Assembly (NCBI GenBank): GCA_018653085.1
Contig: JABIAY010000016.1
Coordinates: 59,135 to 123,134, forward strand
Length of the DNA stretch: 64,000 nucleotides
Direction: 5' to 3'
From: Nitrospina sp.
GTDB lineage: Bacteria > Nitrospinota > Nitrospinia > Nitrospinales > VA-1
Below the pieces are notes generated by a model. The model did no database searches, was not told where the DNA came from, and saw only the letters and a program-made list of their open reading frames with translations. This document shows positions 54,160 through 62,696 of the stretch, in pieces (position 1 is the first letter of the stretch; each line of letters begins with the position of its first letter). The position numbers were made by a program, and so were the translations under genes.

Positions 54160-55254
54160 TCATGCCTTTAGAGTTGGATAATCGGTGTAGCCTTTTGCAT
54201 CGCCGCCATAGAACGTGGCGCGATCATAGGGGTTGAGATCGGCCTGAATGGCGAACCGCTCGGCAAGGTCCGGGTTGGCGATTGCCGGACGTCCGTAGGC
54301 GATCAGGTCTGCGTCCCCTTTATCTATGGTGGCATTACCACCTTCCCTGTCATAACCCCCGGCACTGATCAATGCGCCTTTGAATATTTTGCGCAGTGTT
54401 GGCGTTGCTGACTCGCCGTGGAAGTCCGATTCCTCCCCACCTCCCGAGACACGCGGCTCTACCAGATGGATATAGACCGGGGCAACCCGGTTCAAGGCTT
54501 CGGCGACATAGGAGAAGAGCTTAACCGGATCGGAGTCACTGATATCGTTAAAACTGCCATGAGGCGAGAGACGAACGCCGACCCGGTCGTTGCCAAAAAC
54601 TTCGGTTACGGCGGTGACAACTTCCATGAGCAGGCGTGAACGGTTTTCCAGCGACCCGCCATACTTATCTTCGCGATGATTGGTTCCGTCCTGTAGAAAT
54701 TGATCCAGCAGGTATCCGTTGGCACTGTGGATTTCCACTCCGTCAAATCCGGCAGACAGCGCGTTTTTAGCTCCATCACGATATTGTTGTACGATGACAG
54801 AAATCTCATCGAGTTCCAAAGCACGGGGAGTGACAGGCGCTGTCATCTCTCCGGTGTTGGTGAATACCTGGCTTGTCATGGCGATAGACGAAGGGGCGAC
54901 AGGAAGCGCATTGCCTTCTTGCAAGGAGGGATGCGAGACCCGGCCTACATGCCAGAGCTGGAGAAAAATCTTCCCGCCTTTTTCATGGACGGCCTGGGTG
55001 ACCTGTTTCCAGCCTTCCACCTGGGCAGGCGAATGGATGCCCGGTGTTCCGGGATAACCGATTCCCTGCGCTGAGACCTGAGCCGCCTCGGTGATGATGA
55101 GTCCCATCGACGCTCTTTGCCCGTAGTAGGTTGCGTTCATCGGACCCGGCACATTGCCCGGGAGGGAACGCATGCGCGTGAGCGGAGCCATGACGATACG
55201 GTTTTTAAGCAGGTGCGGACCAAGTTGAAACGCTGTCAATAAAGCTTGTGTCAT
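54160..55254 (-). CDS. Old yellow enzyme family ene-reductase (NemA-like)
   Basis: A 364-residue FMN-dependent reductase of activated alkenes. Features include the N-terminal APLTRMRS, LQLWHVGRVSHP, the His/Asn and Tyr region EIHSANGYLLDQFLQDGTNHR and DKYGGSLENRSRLLMEVV, and the end IAYGRPAIANPDLAERF. The physiological substrate is unknown. Family members reduce N-ethylmaleimide, nitrate esters and quinone-like compounds. It is minus-strand, with the methyltransferase gene 54 nt upstream in the same orientation. Confidence 0.92.
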   Translation of the reverse strand: MTQALLTAFQLGPHLLKNRIVMAPLTRMRSLPGNVPGPMNATYYGQRASMGLIITEAAQVSAQGIGYPGTPGIHSPAQVEGWKQVTQAVHEKGGKIFLQLWHVGRVSHPSLQEGNALPVAPSSIAMTSQVFTNTGEMTAPVTPRALELDEISVIVQQYRDGAKNALSAGFDGVEIHSANGYLLDQFLQDGTNHREDKYGGSLENRSRLLMEVVTAVTEVFGNDRVGVRLSPHGSFNDISDSDPVKLFSYVAEALNRVAPVYIHLVEPRVSGGGEESDFHGESATPTLRKIFKGALISAGGYDREGGNATIDKGDADLIAYGRPAIANPDLAERFAIQADLNPYDRATFYGGDAKGYTDYPTLKA

Positions 55255-55308
55255 GTCGGTATCCTTATTTTCTGGGAAAATATTTTTCTAAATTGTTCTC
55301 GATGTTTG

Positions 55309-56157
55309 TCAGGAATTACGCGCATTGACAATCCATGTTGCGCCATCAATGACGACACCTTGCCCTGTGTCGTAGGGCGTGAGTGCGTTACGCAAGTCTT
55401 TGGCGATACGGGTTCGAGTTGTTTCGTCCGGGTCCGCTTCGGTGATCGCCGCATTGGCAGGCCCTAACTGCGTCAAAAAGCTCACCGCGTCATCAAGATT
55501 TTCGCCAACTTTAAACGGCGCGTTAAATTTCTTAATTGCGATGTCGATAAATCCGGCCTTTTGCAAAATATCCTTTACCCTTTCCGGATCACCGAAGGAG
55601 AACGGTCCGGGTTCATTCGCACCCGGTGGCGGGGGTAACGGCAGGTGGTTCGCTACAACTCCAAGAGGCAGATGGACCCATTCGTTATCTTTGACAGTTC
55701 GCCAGCAAGTGAAGGCAAGGCGTCCGTCAGGTTTAAGCGTTGAGCGTATATTGCCGAACGCTGTTGCGGGGTCGTCAAAGAACATCACCCCAAAGCGGGA
55801 GAAGGCAATATCGAAGACGCTGGTTTCAAATCCGTGGGTCTGGGCATCTCCGCATTCGAAGCTGAGATTGTTTTTCATTGCAGACTGTGCCCGGGCTCGT
55901 TCCAGTATGGGCTCAGAAATATCTATACCGTGTACGCGGCCTTCCGGTCCAACCCTGCTGGCCATTTCGATCGAGTTGTCTCCGCAACCACAGCCGATTT
56001 CGATGACTCTTTCTCCGGCAGAAAGGGTTGCCGTTTCCATGGTCGCGCGGCCAAAGGGTTTGAGGCTGGCATCCAGCTTTTCCTGAAAGCCTACCCACCT
56101 TTTTCCCCCTTCACCATTCCAGAATTCCTTCATCTCTGCGTTCACTTCATTGTTCAT
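55309..56157 (-). CDS. Class I SAM-dependent methyltransferase
   Basis: The SAM-binding motif I VIEIGCGCGDNSIEMA, motif II EGRVHGIDIS and the ISEPILERAR segment are clear, followed by a FDIAFSRFGVMFFDDP core of the UbiE/type 11 group. A capping region with Pro-rich LPLPPPPGANEPGPF is likely for substrate binding. The ATG at 56157 has a perfect AAGGAGG 4 nt upstream, so the start is there rather than at 56193. The substrate is unknown. It may be co-transcribed with the ene-reductase. Confidence 0.85.
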   Translation of the reverse strand: MNNEVNAEMKEFWNGEGGKRWVGFQEKLDASLKPFGRATMETATLSAGERVIEIGCGCGDNSIEMASRVGPEGRVHGIDISEPILERARAQSAMKNNLSFECGDAQTHGFETSVFDIAFSRFGVMFFDDPATAFGNIRSTLKPDGRLAFTCWRTVKDNEWVHLPLGVVANHLPLPPPPGANEPGPFSFGDPERVKDILQKAGFIDIAIKKFNAPFKVGENLDDAVSFLTQLGPANAAITEADPDETTRTRIAKDLRNALTPYDTGQGVVIDGATWIVNARNS

Positions 56158-56311
56158 GCAACCTCCTTCTTTTTTCATGCGGTCTTTTTTCAATAATTTA
56201 TATCACATTGTTGCTTTCTTGTAGCGCGTCCGCGGACATAATCCCGGCTCCTCGTTGCAGACTTTCCCTGTTCGACTTATATTTTTAATAAGAAGTCTAG
56301 GAGGTGTCGAT

Positions 56312-56833
56312 ATGCTGAAAAAACCAGTTATTAATCTATCAGGGCAAGGGCTAGTTCAGCCGAGCCAACTCTTTTCTCACCAGCGAAAGTTATTGCCTGC
56401 TGGGTCCAGCGTCATGCTGGCCGGACCGACTCGTGCCGAGCTGGCAAGGATCCATATCGCTAAACGGGATTTAAAACTGACCGATGAATTGTATCGCGGT
56501 TTTTTGCATGTCCTGTTTGGTCGAAGTTCCGCCAAAGACCTTACCCATGAACAGGCCGAAGAACTGCTTGTTCATTTTAAGAGCCTGGGTTGGGGAAGTG
56601 AGCATACAACTGGCGCGAGTGGAAGCAGGCGTGCATCACCCTCCCATGGTGTTGAGGCTCAAATCAGGTTGATCAAATATTTATGGATGCACGGACCTGG
56701 TATACGTAAAAAAACCCCGGAAGCGCTGGAGCATTTTTTAAGCCACCATTTTCATGTTTCAGGTTTGAAACAAATCAAGGCCCGTCAAATTCCGGGAATT
56801 CTGGGTGCTATCAGAAATATGGGAAAAATGTAG
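56312..56833 (+). CDS. GemA (Mu gp16, DUF1018)-like protein with a repeat-derived N-terminus
   Basis: Residues from about 36 (AGPTRAELARIHIAKRDLKLTDELYRGFL) form a DUF1018 domain, as in phage Mu gp16/GemA, followed by a basic linker and a C-terminal helical part with GLKQIKARQIPGILGAIRN. AGGAGG precedes ATG 56312. The first 35 residues are encoded by a copy of the interspersed repeat (56345-56430), which reads in frame. No other phage gene is visible, so it is likely a domesticated phage relic. Confidence 0.75.
   Translation: MLKKPVINLSGQGLVQPSQLFSHQRKLLPAGSSVMLAGPTRAELARIHIAKRDLKLTDELYRGFLHVLFGRSSAKDLTHEQAEELLVHFKSLGWGSEHTTGASGSRRASPSHGVEAQIRLIKYLWMHGPGIRKKTPEALEHFLSHHFHVSGLKQIKARQIPGILGAIRNMGKM
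56345..56430. repeat. Interspersed repeat inside a coding sequence
   Basis: TTCTCACCAGCGAAAGTTATTG and GCTGGGTCCAGCGTCATGCTGG match the module order of the intergenic copies (compare 15102-15120 and 31700-31735), yet the frame of the GemA-like ORF stays open through it. Confidence 0.65.
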
Positions 56834-56854
56834 TGGGGGGAGAAAAATTGGGGC

Positions 56855-56892
56855 ACGTGGGAGGCGTTTCCTCCTGGATTGGCCTCCCACGT
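56855..56892. terminator. Long hairpin after the GemA-like gene
   Basis: ACGTGGGAGGC (56855-56865) and its exact complement GCCTCCCACGT (56882-56892) enclose a 16-nt loop, 22 nt after the stop. No T-run follows, so it may be a Rho-dependent end or an RNA-stability element. Confidence 0.45.
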
Positions 56893-57010
56893 TAATGGGT
56901 AATTTCAACTTTCCAACTCGTACCTTGGTGGAGGATTAGGAGTTAGCCAGTAATCGAAATCATCCCAAATTTATTACCTCGGCTTCGCTAGCGGAGCCTG
57001 GTGGTTTCTA

Positions 57011-57205
57011 TCAAGTTTTGGACGAATTCAGATCTTCGTCATCGAAATTCACATCTGCTTGCGATTTTCGTCCCTTCTTTTTTTTCATCGCTTCGCTCAG
57101 CGGGTTGTGAAAAAACGAATCCCAGTACTTATTGCTGAGCTTTTTACTGGAAAGAACCTTTTTGACTTTACCTTTTTTATCAAATATTTTGACTTCATGA
57201 AACAT
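57011..57205 (-). CDS. Small basic protein, unknown function
   Basis: A 64-residue protein beginning MFHEVKIFDKKGKVKKVLSS, with GGAG six nt before its ATG, which supports this start rather than upstream codons. It is rich in Lys and Ser, has a short aromatic segment (YWDSFFHNPLSEAM) and an acidic end (FDDEDLN). No family is recognised. It is flanked by a repeat on the downstream side and a promoter-length gap upstream. Confidence 0.6.
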   Translation of the reverse strand: MFHEVKIFDKKGKVKKVLSSKKLSNKYWDSFFHNPLSEAMKKKKGRKSQADVNFDDEDLNSSKT

Positions 57206-57435
57206 GATACACTCCAAACTTATGCCTACCCGGGTATATTCGCCCTGGTTCGGAGGGTACATTAAGAGCCTCCGCCCAGGTGATGAACCACCGTTTTGGG
57301 TCGGTTTTAGCCTCTTGGGCCAATGAAATTTATAAACTGGGTCTTGCAGTATTAATGATATCTGCAATTTAGGATGTCAAGCACCTGTCCCAGGATTTTT
57401 TTCCTTGGCCTGTAAGCTCTTATCGGAGGAAGATT

Positions 57436-58245
57436 TTGAAACAATTAGCGTTATTTTTGTCTTTTTGTGGAATTTTATTGGTTTCGGGATGCGACAAGGG
57501 CTTGAAAGAGCATCCTTTGCCCGAAAGCCTGAAAAAAGAGCTGGCTCGTAAGGCCGACCCGACTATTCATGTCAATGATGTATCGGGCACCATTTCGCTC
57601 AATCCTGAGCTGAAAGTGAGCCCCAACGCCAGATTATTCATTTTTGCCCGACCGGAAGGTGTGTCTGCCGGGCCACCACTTGCCGTCAAACGCCACAGTG
57701 TCTTCCAGTTTCCCTTTGAATTTGAGATTGGGCAACTGCATACCATGATCGATGGAACCCAATTTGAGGGGGCTCTGAACCTGACAGCGCGTCTGGACCA
57801 GGATGGCAACAGAAAATCAAGTCCGGGCGATGTGGAAGGAAAAATCGAAGTCACCGCAGGGCAAAAAGAGGTTCAGCTGGTGTTGAACAACCTGATAAGC
57901 GCGTCTGCCTACAATATACAGGGAACGGTCGGTGTGAGCGAGGCACTACAGAACAAGATCCCGAAAAACGGCACTCTGTTTATTTTTGCCCGGTCAGAAG
58001 GCGTGAAGCGTGGCCCGCCCCTGGCGGTCAAGCGAATCCCTGATATCCAGCTTCCCTACGAATTTACTTTAGGGCCGCAGGATATCATGATGCCGGGGTC
58101 TACTTTTGAAGGCCCGATGGTACTGGCGGCGAGGGTAGATGTTGACGGCGATGCCCGGGCTGGTCCCGGCGATATCGAGGGTTTCATCGGCGCCAAACCC
58201 GGCGACCGCAATATAGAATTGCTCCTGAATCACTTGACCCCTTAG
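57436..58245 (+). CDS. Lipoprotein with two CcmI/CcmH C-terminal-type beta domains
   Basis: The signal peptide ends in the lipobox LLVSGC. Two tandem copies of a roughly 100-residue domain follow (about 45-145 and 155-265). Each has a VSGT/IQGTV start, LFIFAR-EGV--GPPLAVKR, a central P(F/Y)EF region and a GD(V/I)EG end. This pattern matches the C-terminal domain of the cytochrome c maturation protein CcmH/CcmI. The TTG start has GGAGGA 5 nt upstream. The protein could bind apocytochromes at the membrane, but the duplication and lipoprotein form are unusual. Confidence 0.75.
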   Translation: MKQLALFLSFCGILLVSGCDKGLKEHPLPESLKKELARKADPTIHVNDVSGTISLNPELKVSPNARLFIFARPEGVSAGPPLAVKRHSVFQFPFEFEIGQLHTMIDGTQFEGALNLTARLDQDGNRKSSPGDVEGKIEVTAGQKEVQLVLNNLISASAYNIQGTVGVSEALQNKIPKNGTLFIFARSEGVKRGPPLAVKRIPDIQLPYEFTLGPQDIMMPGSTFEGPMVLAARVDVDGDARAGPGDIEGFIGAKPGDRNIELLLNHLTP

Positions 58246-59801
58246 CCAGCGTCGCGCTGGTTGGGCCTAGCGGTAAAGGGCAGTAGAAGGGTCAGGACCA
58301 GGCACAGCCAGCTGAACACATCGCCGTAGGCGGTGTAGAAGGTGAGCTTGCCCTTGCTGGGAGTGATTTGGGTGATCTGTGCCGCCTCGACAAAAAGTTG
58401 GGTTTCATCGCGAAGAGCCCCGTTGGCATCGATGGTGCCTGAAACGCCTGTGTTCGCCGCGCGAACGATGGGCACACGATTTTCCACGGCTCTGAGCGCC
58501 CCCATGCTCATATGCTGGTAGCTGGCCGGACTTTTACCGAACCAGGCATCGTTGGTGATATTGACTAAAAAGTTCGCGCCATTTTTAACCGCCTGCCGGA
58601 TCAGGTCGGGAAAAATCATTTCATAACAGATAGAGACCCCGGCACGATAGCCAGCGACATCAAATACGGTTGCTTCTTCCCCTCGCCCGAAGTCGCCGAT
58701 CATTTCCACCATCTTTTCCACGAAGAATAAAAGTTTGCGGAAGGGAACAAACTCGCCAAAAGGAACCAAATGAATTTTGTCGTAACGCTTTTGCGTGTCA
58801 CCGGTTTCGGACACCAGGTAGGCGCTGTTGTAGTGAATGGTGCGCCCGTCTCTGTTTTCTTTGTGAGGACTGCCGAACAAAATAGGGGTTTGAGTTTGCC
58901 GTGCTAAATCGTTAACAAATTTGGTGCCGACTGCATGTTGGTTGTAATAAAAAGGCAGGGCGGTTTCGGGCCATACTATTAGCTGGGGTTTTGATTGGGC
59001 GGCGGTCAAAGTCAGCTCCCGGTATTTGCGTAGGACCAGCTTCTGGAATACCGGGTTCCATTTCATGTGCTGTTCGATATTTCCTTGTAGCAACGCCACC
59101 GTCAAAGTGGAATTTTTTTCTGTGCCAGGTGTGTAACGGTTCATGGTAACGCTTCCGTATCCCCACCAGCAGGCGAAAACCAGAACAGTGACCGATAAAA
59201 ACCGCACTCCCATATTGGGCTCCTGCCGCCAGGTTTTCCATGCCAGATAAAGTCCGGCATTGACCAGCATGATGAGCCAGGAGACGCCGTATACCCCGGT
59301 TATCTCGGCCATCTGAATGACCGGCAGGGTTTTGAACTGCGAGTAGCCCAGTCCCAGCCAGGAAAATCCGAATTCGCTGTGAGTGGAGCGAAGGTACTCC
59401 AAAGAGGTCCATAGAACCGGCGCGAACAGAAAAAACAGGCCGCGATTTTCTTTGCAGACCCTCCTCACTAAATAACAAAACAGAGCCGTGTAAAAAGAAA
59501 GGTAGGCGGACAAAAGACCCAGAACCATGAAACTCACAACCGGGGGAAGGTTACCGTAATTGATGAGGGTGTTGTTAATCCAGTTCAATCCCCAGGTATA
59601 AAAAATCATTCCGGTGATGAATCCCAACAAGGCGGAACGCTGCGGAGTTTTTGCTTCCAGTGCCGCAAAAAGAGGGATGAAGGCAAACCAGACGAGAGGT
59701 TCAAAATTAAAACGCGGGAAAATCAGAACCAGAAGAATTCCGCTGATTGCGGCGAGTAGAAACGGGCGCGGTTCTTTAAGCATTAGGTTTTTCACCAACA
59801 C
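58242..59801 (-). CDS. lnt: Apolipoprotein N-acyltransferase
   Basis: Lnt adds the third acyl chain to lipoproteins in the inner membrane. Six or so membrane helices are followed by a nitrilase-like domain with catalytic Glu in VWPETALPFYY, Lys/Glu in KIHLVPFGEFVPFR and Cys in GVSICYEMIFPDL. The 519 residues are standard. It converges on the CcmI-like gene, with a 4-nt overlap of the two stop regions. The ATG at 59783 (MLKEPRPFLL) is an alternative start. Confidence 0.94.
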   Translation of the reverse strand: MLVKNLMLKEPRPFLLAAISGILLVLIFPRFNFEPLVWFAFIPLFAALEAKTPQRSALLGFITGMIFYTWGLNWINNTLINYGNLPPVVSFMVLGLLSAYLSFYTALFCYLVRRVCKENRGLFFLFAPVLWTSLEYLRSTHSEFGFSWLGLGYSQFKTLPVIQMAEITGVYGVSWLIMLVNAGLYLAWKTWRQEPNMGVRFLSVTVLVFACWWGYGSVTMNRYTPGTEKNSTLTVALLQGNIEQHMKWNPVFQKLVLRKYRELTLTAAQSKPQLIVWPETALPFYYNQHAVGTKFVNDLARQTQTPILFGSPHKENRDGRTIHYNSAYLVSETGDTQKRYDKIHLVPFGEFVPFRKLLFFVEKMVEMIGDFGRGEEATVFDVAGYRAGVSICYEMIFPDLIRQAVKNGANFLVNITNDAWFGKSPASYQHMSMGALRAVENRVPIVRAANTGVSGTIDANGALRDETQLFVEAAQITQITPSKGKLTFYTAYGDVFSWLCLVLTLLLPFTARPNQRDAG

Positions 59802-59862
59802 TGGTTTATATTGGAAGATAGGAGGGAGGTCTTTGAAAATATGAGTGCTCCCTTAAATTATT

Positions 59863-60162
59863 ATGACCCGACTGTCCAGCCTATGGATCATAGCTGGAAC
59901 TCTATATATTTTGGAAACAAAAAAACAACTTTTAGATAGCCTCAAAAAGGTTTGTCTGTGCCGAAGCATCAAGGCGGGAACTATCATGGCCGCTATTGAG
60001 GAAGGTTCTTTGACCTTTGAAGCCCTGAGAAGAAAACTCGGCGCGGGAACGGGTAACTGCAAAGCCAAACGCTGTCGACCCAAGATCGAAGAAAGAATCA
60101 AGGGTTATAAGGACAGCAAAAAGGCGGTTGTTGAACCTGAGGTTCCCAGTGGTCAGCCCTGA
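59863..60162 (+). CDS. BFD-like [2Fe-2S] protein
   Basis: The four cysteines occur as VCLCRSIKAGTIMAAI and GNCKAKRCRP, the bacterioferritin-associated ferredoxin (BFD) pattern Cys-x-Cys ... Cys-x4-Cys, which binds a [2Fe-2S] cluster. The helical region between (EGSLTFEALRRKLGAG) matches the fold. The first 16 residues look unlike the family. A TTG at 59911 (ETKKQLLDSL follows) may be the true start. No enzyme partner is adjacent; stand-alone BFD proteins often work in iron release or as adaptors. Confidence 0.75.
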   Translation: MTRLSSLWIIAGTLYILETKKQLLDSLKKVCLCRSIKAGTIMAAIEEGSLTFEALRRKLGAGTGNCKAKRCRPKIEERIKGYKDSKKAVVEPEVPSGQP

Positions 60163-60169
60163 CCTGTTT

Positions 60170-60242
60170 GTTCGCTCATTCAGCCGAGACAAACCATTGC
60201 CAGCCAGATAAATATATTGCCAGTCGGCCCCACGCCTAGTGG
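60170..60242. repeat. Interspersed repeat at the aspartate aminotransferase stop
   Basis: CAGCCGAGACAAACC, then ATTGCCAGTCGGCCCCACGC up to CTAGTGG (end module 60226-60242). The aminotransferase gene ends HH-TAG within the module, as hpnH does at the other end of the window. Confidence 0.75.
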
Positions 60243-61438
60243 TGGAGTTTGGAGATAGCTTCTTTGATGCGGCGGGTGCCTTCTTCAATTTTTTCCATTG
60301 ATGTAGCGAAAGATAAACGCGCGTGTGCATCGGCCCCGAAAGCAATTCCCGGGACGATGGCGACCTTCTCTGCCGATAGCAGATACTCTGTCAGGTCCAG
60401 CGACCCCTTCAGTACTTTCCCATTCATATCCTTCTTTCCGTAGATGCCGGAAAAATCCGGAAAAGAATAGAACGAACCTGTCGGCTTGTTGCAGGAGACC
60501 CCGGGAATTTGTGTTAAGCGGTCGACAATGATGTTACGGCGGTGTTCAAATTCACGCACCATTTCGCGAACTTCATCCAGCGGGCCAGCCAGGGCTTCGA
60601 TGCTGGCCGCCTGTGACACCGCACAGGGGTTTGACGTGCTTTGTCCCTGTAACTTGCCGACTTGTTTTACAATTTCAGGATCTCCAGCGGCGATGTAGCC
60701 GATCCTCCAACCTGTCATCGCATAGCTTTTAGAAACCCCATTAATCACCACACACTGTTTTTGCACTTCCTTACTTATGGATGCAATGCTGGTGTGTTGG
60801 AATCCGTCAAACACGATCTGCTCATAAATTTCATCCGAGATGATTAACAGACCGTGGCGCAAGGCACATTCTGCCAGCTTTTCCATTTCGCCTTGATCAT
60901 AAGCGGAGCCTGTCGGATTGGAAGGCGAGTTGATCATGATTGCTTTTGTATTGGGCGTGACGGCTTCATCAATTTGTTCCGGGGTGATTTTGAAATCTTG
61001 TTCAGCCCCTGCGTGGATAATGAGAGGCCGGGCTCCGGCAAGGGTTACTATTTCAGGAAAAGACACCCAGTAAGGAGCCGGGATAATGACTTCGTCTCCT
61101 GCCTGCCAAAGTACCTGGGCTAAATTATAAAAGGAATGCTTAGCACCGCACGAAGCGAGAATCTGATTTTTTTCATAGACCAGTCCGTTATCCCGTTCCA
61201 GTTTGGTGATGATGGCTTCTTTTAAAAGATTACTGCCACCCACAGGGGTGTAACGGGTTTCGTTATTTTCTATTGCCCGGATACCGGCCTGCTTGATGCG
61301 CTCCGGGGTATTGAAATCGGGTTCGCCGGCTCCGAAACCAATGACATCCTCGCCCCGGGCTTTCATTTCTTTGGCCTTGGCATCAATGGCCAATGTCATC
61401 GAAGGGTTGACTTTTAAAATGCGTTCAGAAAATTTCAT
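60236..61438 (-). CDS. aspC: Aspartate aminotransferase (class I PLP)
   Basis: A PLP-dependent aminotransferase of the 1-gamma type. The PLP lysine is in VINGVSKSYAMTGWRIGY, with INSPSNPTGSAYD and YTPVGGSNLLKEAI for substrate binding, and the C-terminal Arg in HARLSFATSMEKI. The 400 residues are normal. Its start overlaps coaD by 4 nt (ATGA), so they are coupled. The stop is contributed by the repeat. It probably interconverts aspartate and glutamate, and possibly prephenate, as many members do. Confidence 0.92.
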   Translation of the reverse strand: MKFSERILKVNPSMTLAIDAKAKEMKARGEDVIGFGAGEPDFNTPERIKQAGIRAIENNETRYTPVGGSNLLKEAIITKLERDNGLVYEKNQILASCGAKHSFYNLAQVLWQAGDEVIIPAPYWVSFPEIVTLAGARPLIIHAGAEQDFKITPEQIDEAVTPNTKAIMINSPSNPTGSAYDQGEMEKLAECALRHGLLIISDEIYEQIVFDGFQHTSIASISKEVQKQCVVINGVSKSYAMTGWRIGYIAAGDPEIVKQVGKLQGQSTSNPCAVSQAASIEALAGPLDEVREMVREFEHRRNIIVDRLTQIPGVSCNKPTGSFYSFPDFSGIYGKKDMNGKVLKGSLDLTEYLLSAEKVAIVPGIAFGADAHARLSFATSMEKIEEGTRRIKEAISKLHH

Positions 61439-61920
61439 CGTTTTATTTTTTTCAACTCCTTGACTACCCCACTCGGCACAAGCTGGGATACATCTCCTCC
61501 GTGCCGTGCGATTTCCTTGACCAGATTGGAGCTTAAAAAGGAAAACTCCTGACTGGGGATCATAAATAAAGTTTCAAGAGACTCATCGAGCTTTCGGTTC
61601 ATCAGGCCCATCTGTAGTTCGAATTCAAAATCACTGATGGCCCTGAGTCCTTTTATCACTACAGTAGCCTTTTTAGAGTGAGCCAGCGAGGTCAATAGAA
61701 TATCAAAAGGAATGACTTCTATTTTGCTGAAGTTTTTTGTCGTGCTCTTGATAAACTTCACCCTGTCTTCCAGAGAAAATAAAGGATGCTTGTTCGGGTT
61801 CAATGCGACCGCAACGATGAGCCGATCAAATAATTTCATGGCCCGGCGCATGATATCAATATGACCGAAAGTCACCGGGTCAAAAGTTCCCGGATAAAGA
61901 GCGATACGATTTTTTTTCAT
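61435..61920 (-). CDS. coaD: Phosphopantetheine adenylyltransferase
   Basis: CoaD makes dephospho-CoA from phosphopantetheine and ATP. The nucleotidyltransferase motif YPGTFDPVTFGHIDIMRRA, then RLIVAVALNPNKHPLFSL, VVIKGLRAISDFEFELQM and SSNLVKEIARHGGDVS are all present in 161 residues. It is divergent from nxrA, separated by 776 bp. Confidence 0.96.
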   Translation of the reverse strand: MKKNRIALYPGTFDPVTFGHIDIMRRAMKLFDRLIVAVALNPNKHPLFSLEDRVKFIKSTTKNFSKIEVIPFDILLTSLAHSKKATVVIKGLRAISDFEFELQMGLMNRKLDESLETLFMIPSQEFSFLSSNLVKEIARHGGDVSQLVPSGVVKELKKIKR

Positions 61921-62308
61921 ATAGAAAGCCTTGCGGAAAAAGCAGGATTATAGCCTCAAAATAAAAATTGGCAAATTTTTTAAAAGATAGTGATTTTTGT
62001 CAGCTTGACGAAGAAATAAAAATTAAAATTTGTGTCCTTTTTACAGGTGATATGAGGTCAAAAACGAGGCTTTTTAATTTATTCCCACTAGATTAAATTT
62101 TTTTTAGTGACACCTGTGGCCAATAGTTGTTATAGCAACAATAATTGTAAATAACTAGGGCGAGGGGAAGGCCTGGAAAGTCTTTTAAATATAAGGGGTT
62201 GCTCGGTATTAAATTTTTTCGGATTTTGTTAAAATTATCGTGAAAATTTCTTTTTCAGGGACCATATTTAGGGGAAGATTTAAATTCTTTTTATTTAGTC
62301 CTATTCTC
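61921..62308. other. Non-coding part of the coaD-nxrA gap
   Basis: About 390 bp of AT-rich sequence with no gene or convincing RNA. It must hold the coaD promoter on the minus strand. A small dyad (TTGTTATAGCAACAA, about 62125-62139) is the only structure seen. Confidence 0.5.
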
Positions 62309-62337
62309 TTGACATCATGCTCAAAATCCCTTATAAA
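62309..62337 (+). promoter_or_regulatory. Strong sigma-70 promoter of nxrA
   Basis: TTGACA (62309-62314), a 17-nt spacer, and TATAAA (62332-62337): six of six and five of six matches to consensus at the optimal distance. The predicted start near 62344 leaves a leader of about 350 nt before the nxrA ATG. Confidence 0.8.
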
Positions 62338-62343
62338 CTGGGC

Positions 62344-62696
62344 TCATCTAGAAAAAGGGACACAGATTTGGTTCGAAATATTAGTCAGAAAATGAGGATT
62401 AAACGGATGAATCATCCCTTGATTTCCACTCTGTTTGTGGACAGTTTTTTTTAGGGAGCGTTTTATCTTCCTCATTTGCGAGACTTGTTTCAAGGCTGTT
62501 TGGCGAGGGTTTTAGCGCGCTGGCTTTTTTAAGATTTTGTATTTTTGCTGTGTTAGGAAGTTTTGATGTTTGGTTTGTTTGAAGTTTTTTAAGCGTTGTA
62601 TTGTAGTGAGTGTAGGTAGTTGGGAAGTCTCGATGTTTGCGAACGGAGAGGTTTCCCGTATTAAGTGTTTTGCATTATAAATTAGGAGATTTTTTT
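62344..62696 (+). other. Long untranslated leader of nxrA
   Basis: Some 350 nt without a long ORF. One 20-codon ORF (ATG 62392 to TAG at about 62454) has a T8 run at its end. A GGATGAATCATCC dyad lies inside it. GT-rich sequence follows. A strong AGGAG (62684-62688) sits 8 nt before the ATG. Regulatory structure is possible but not shown. Confidence 0.5.
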
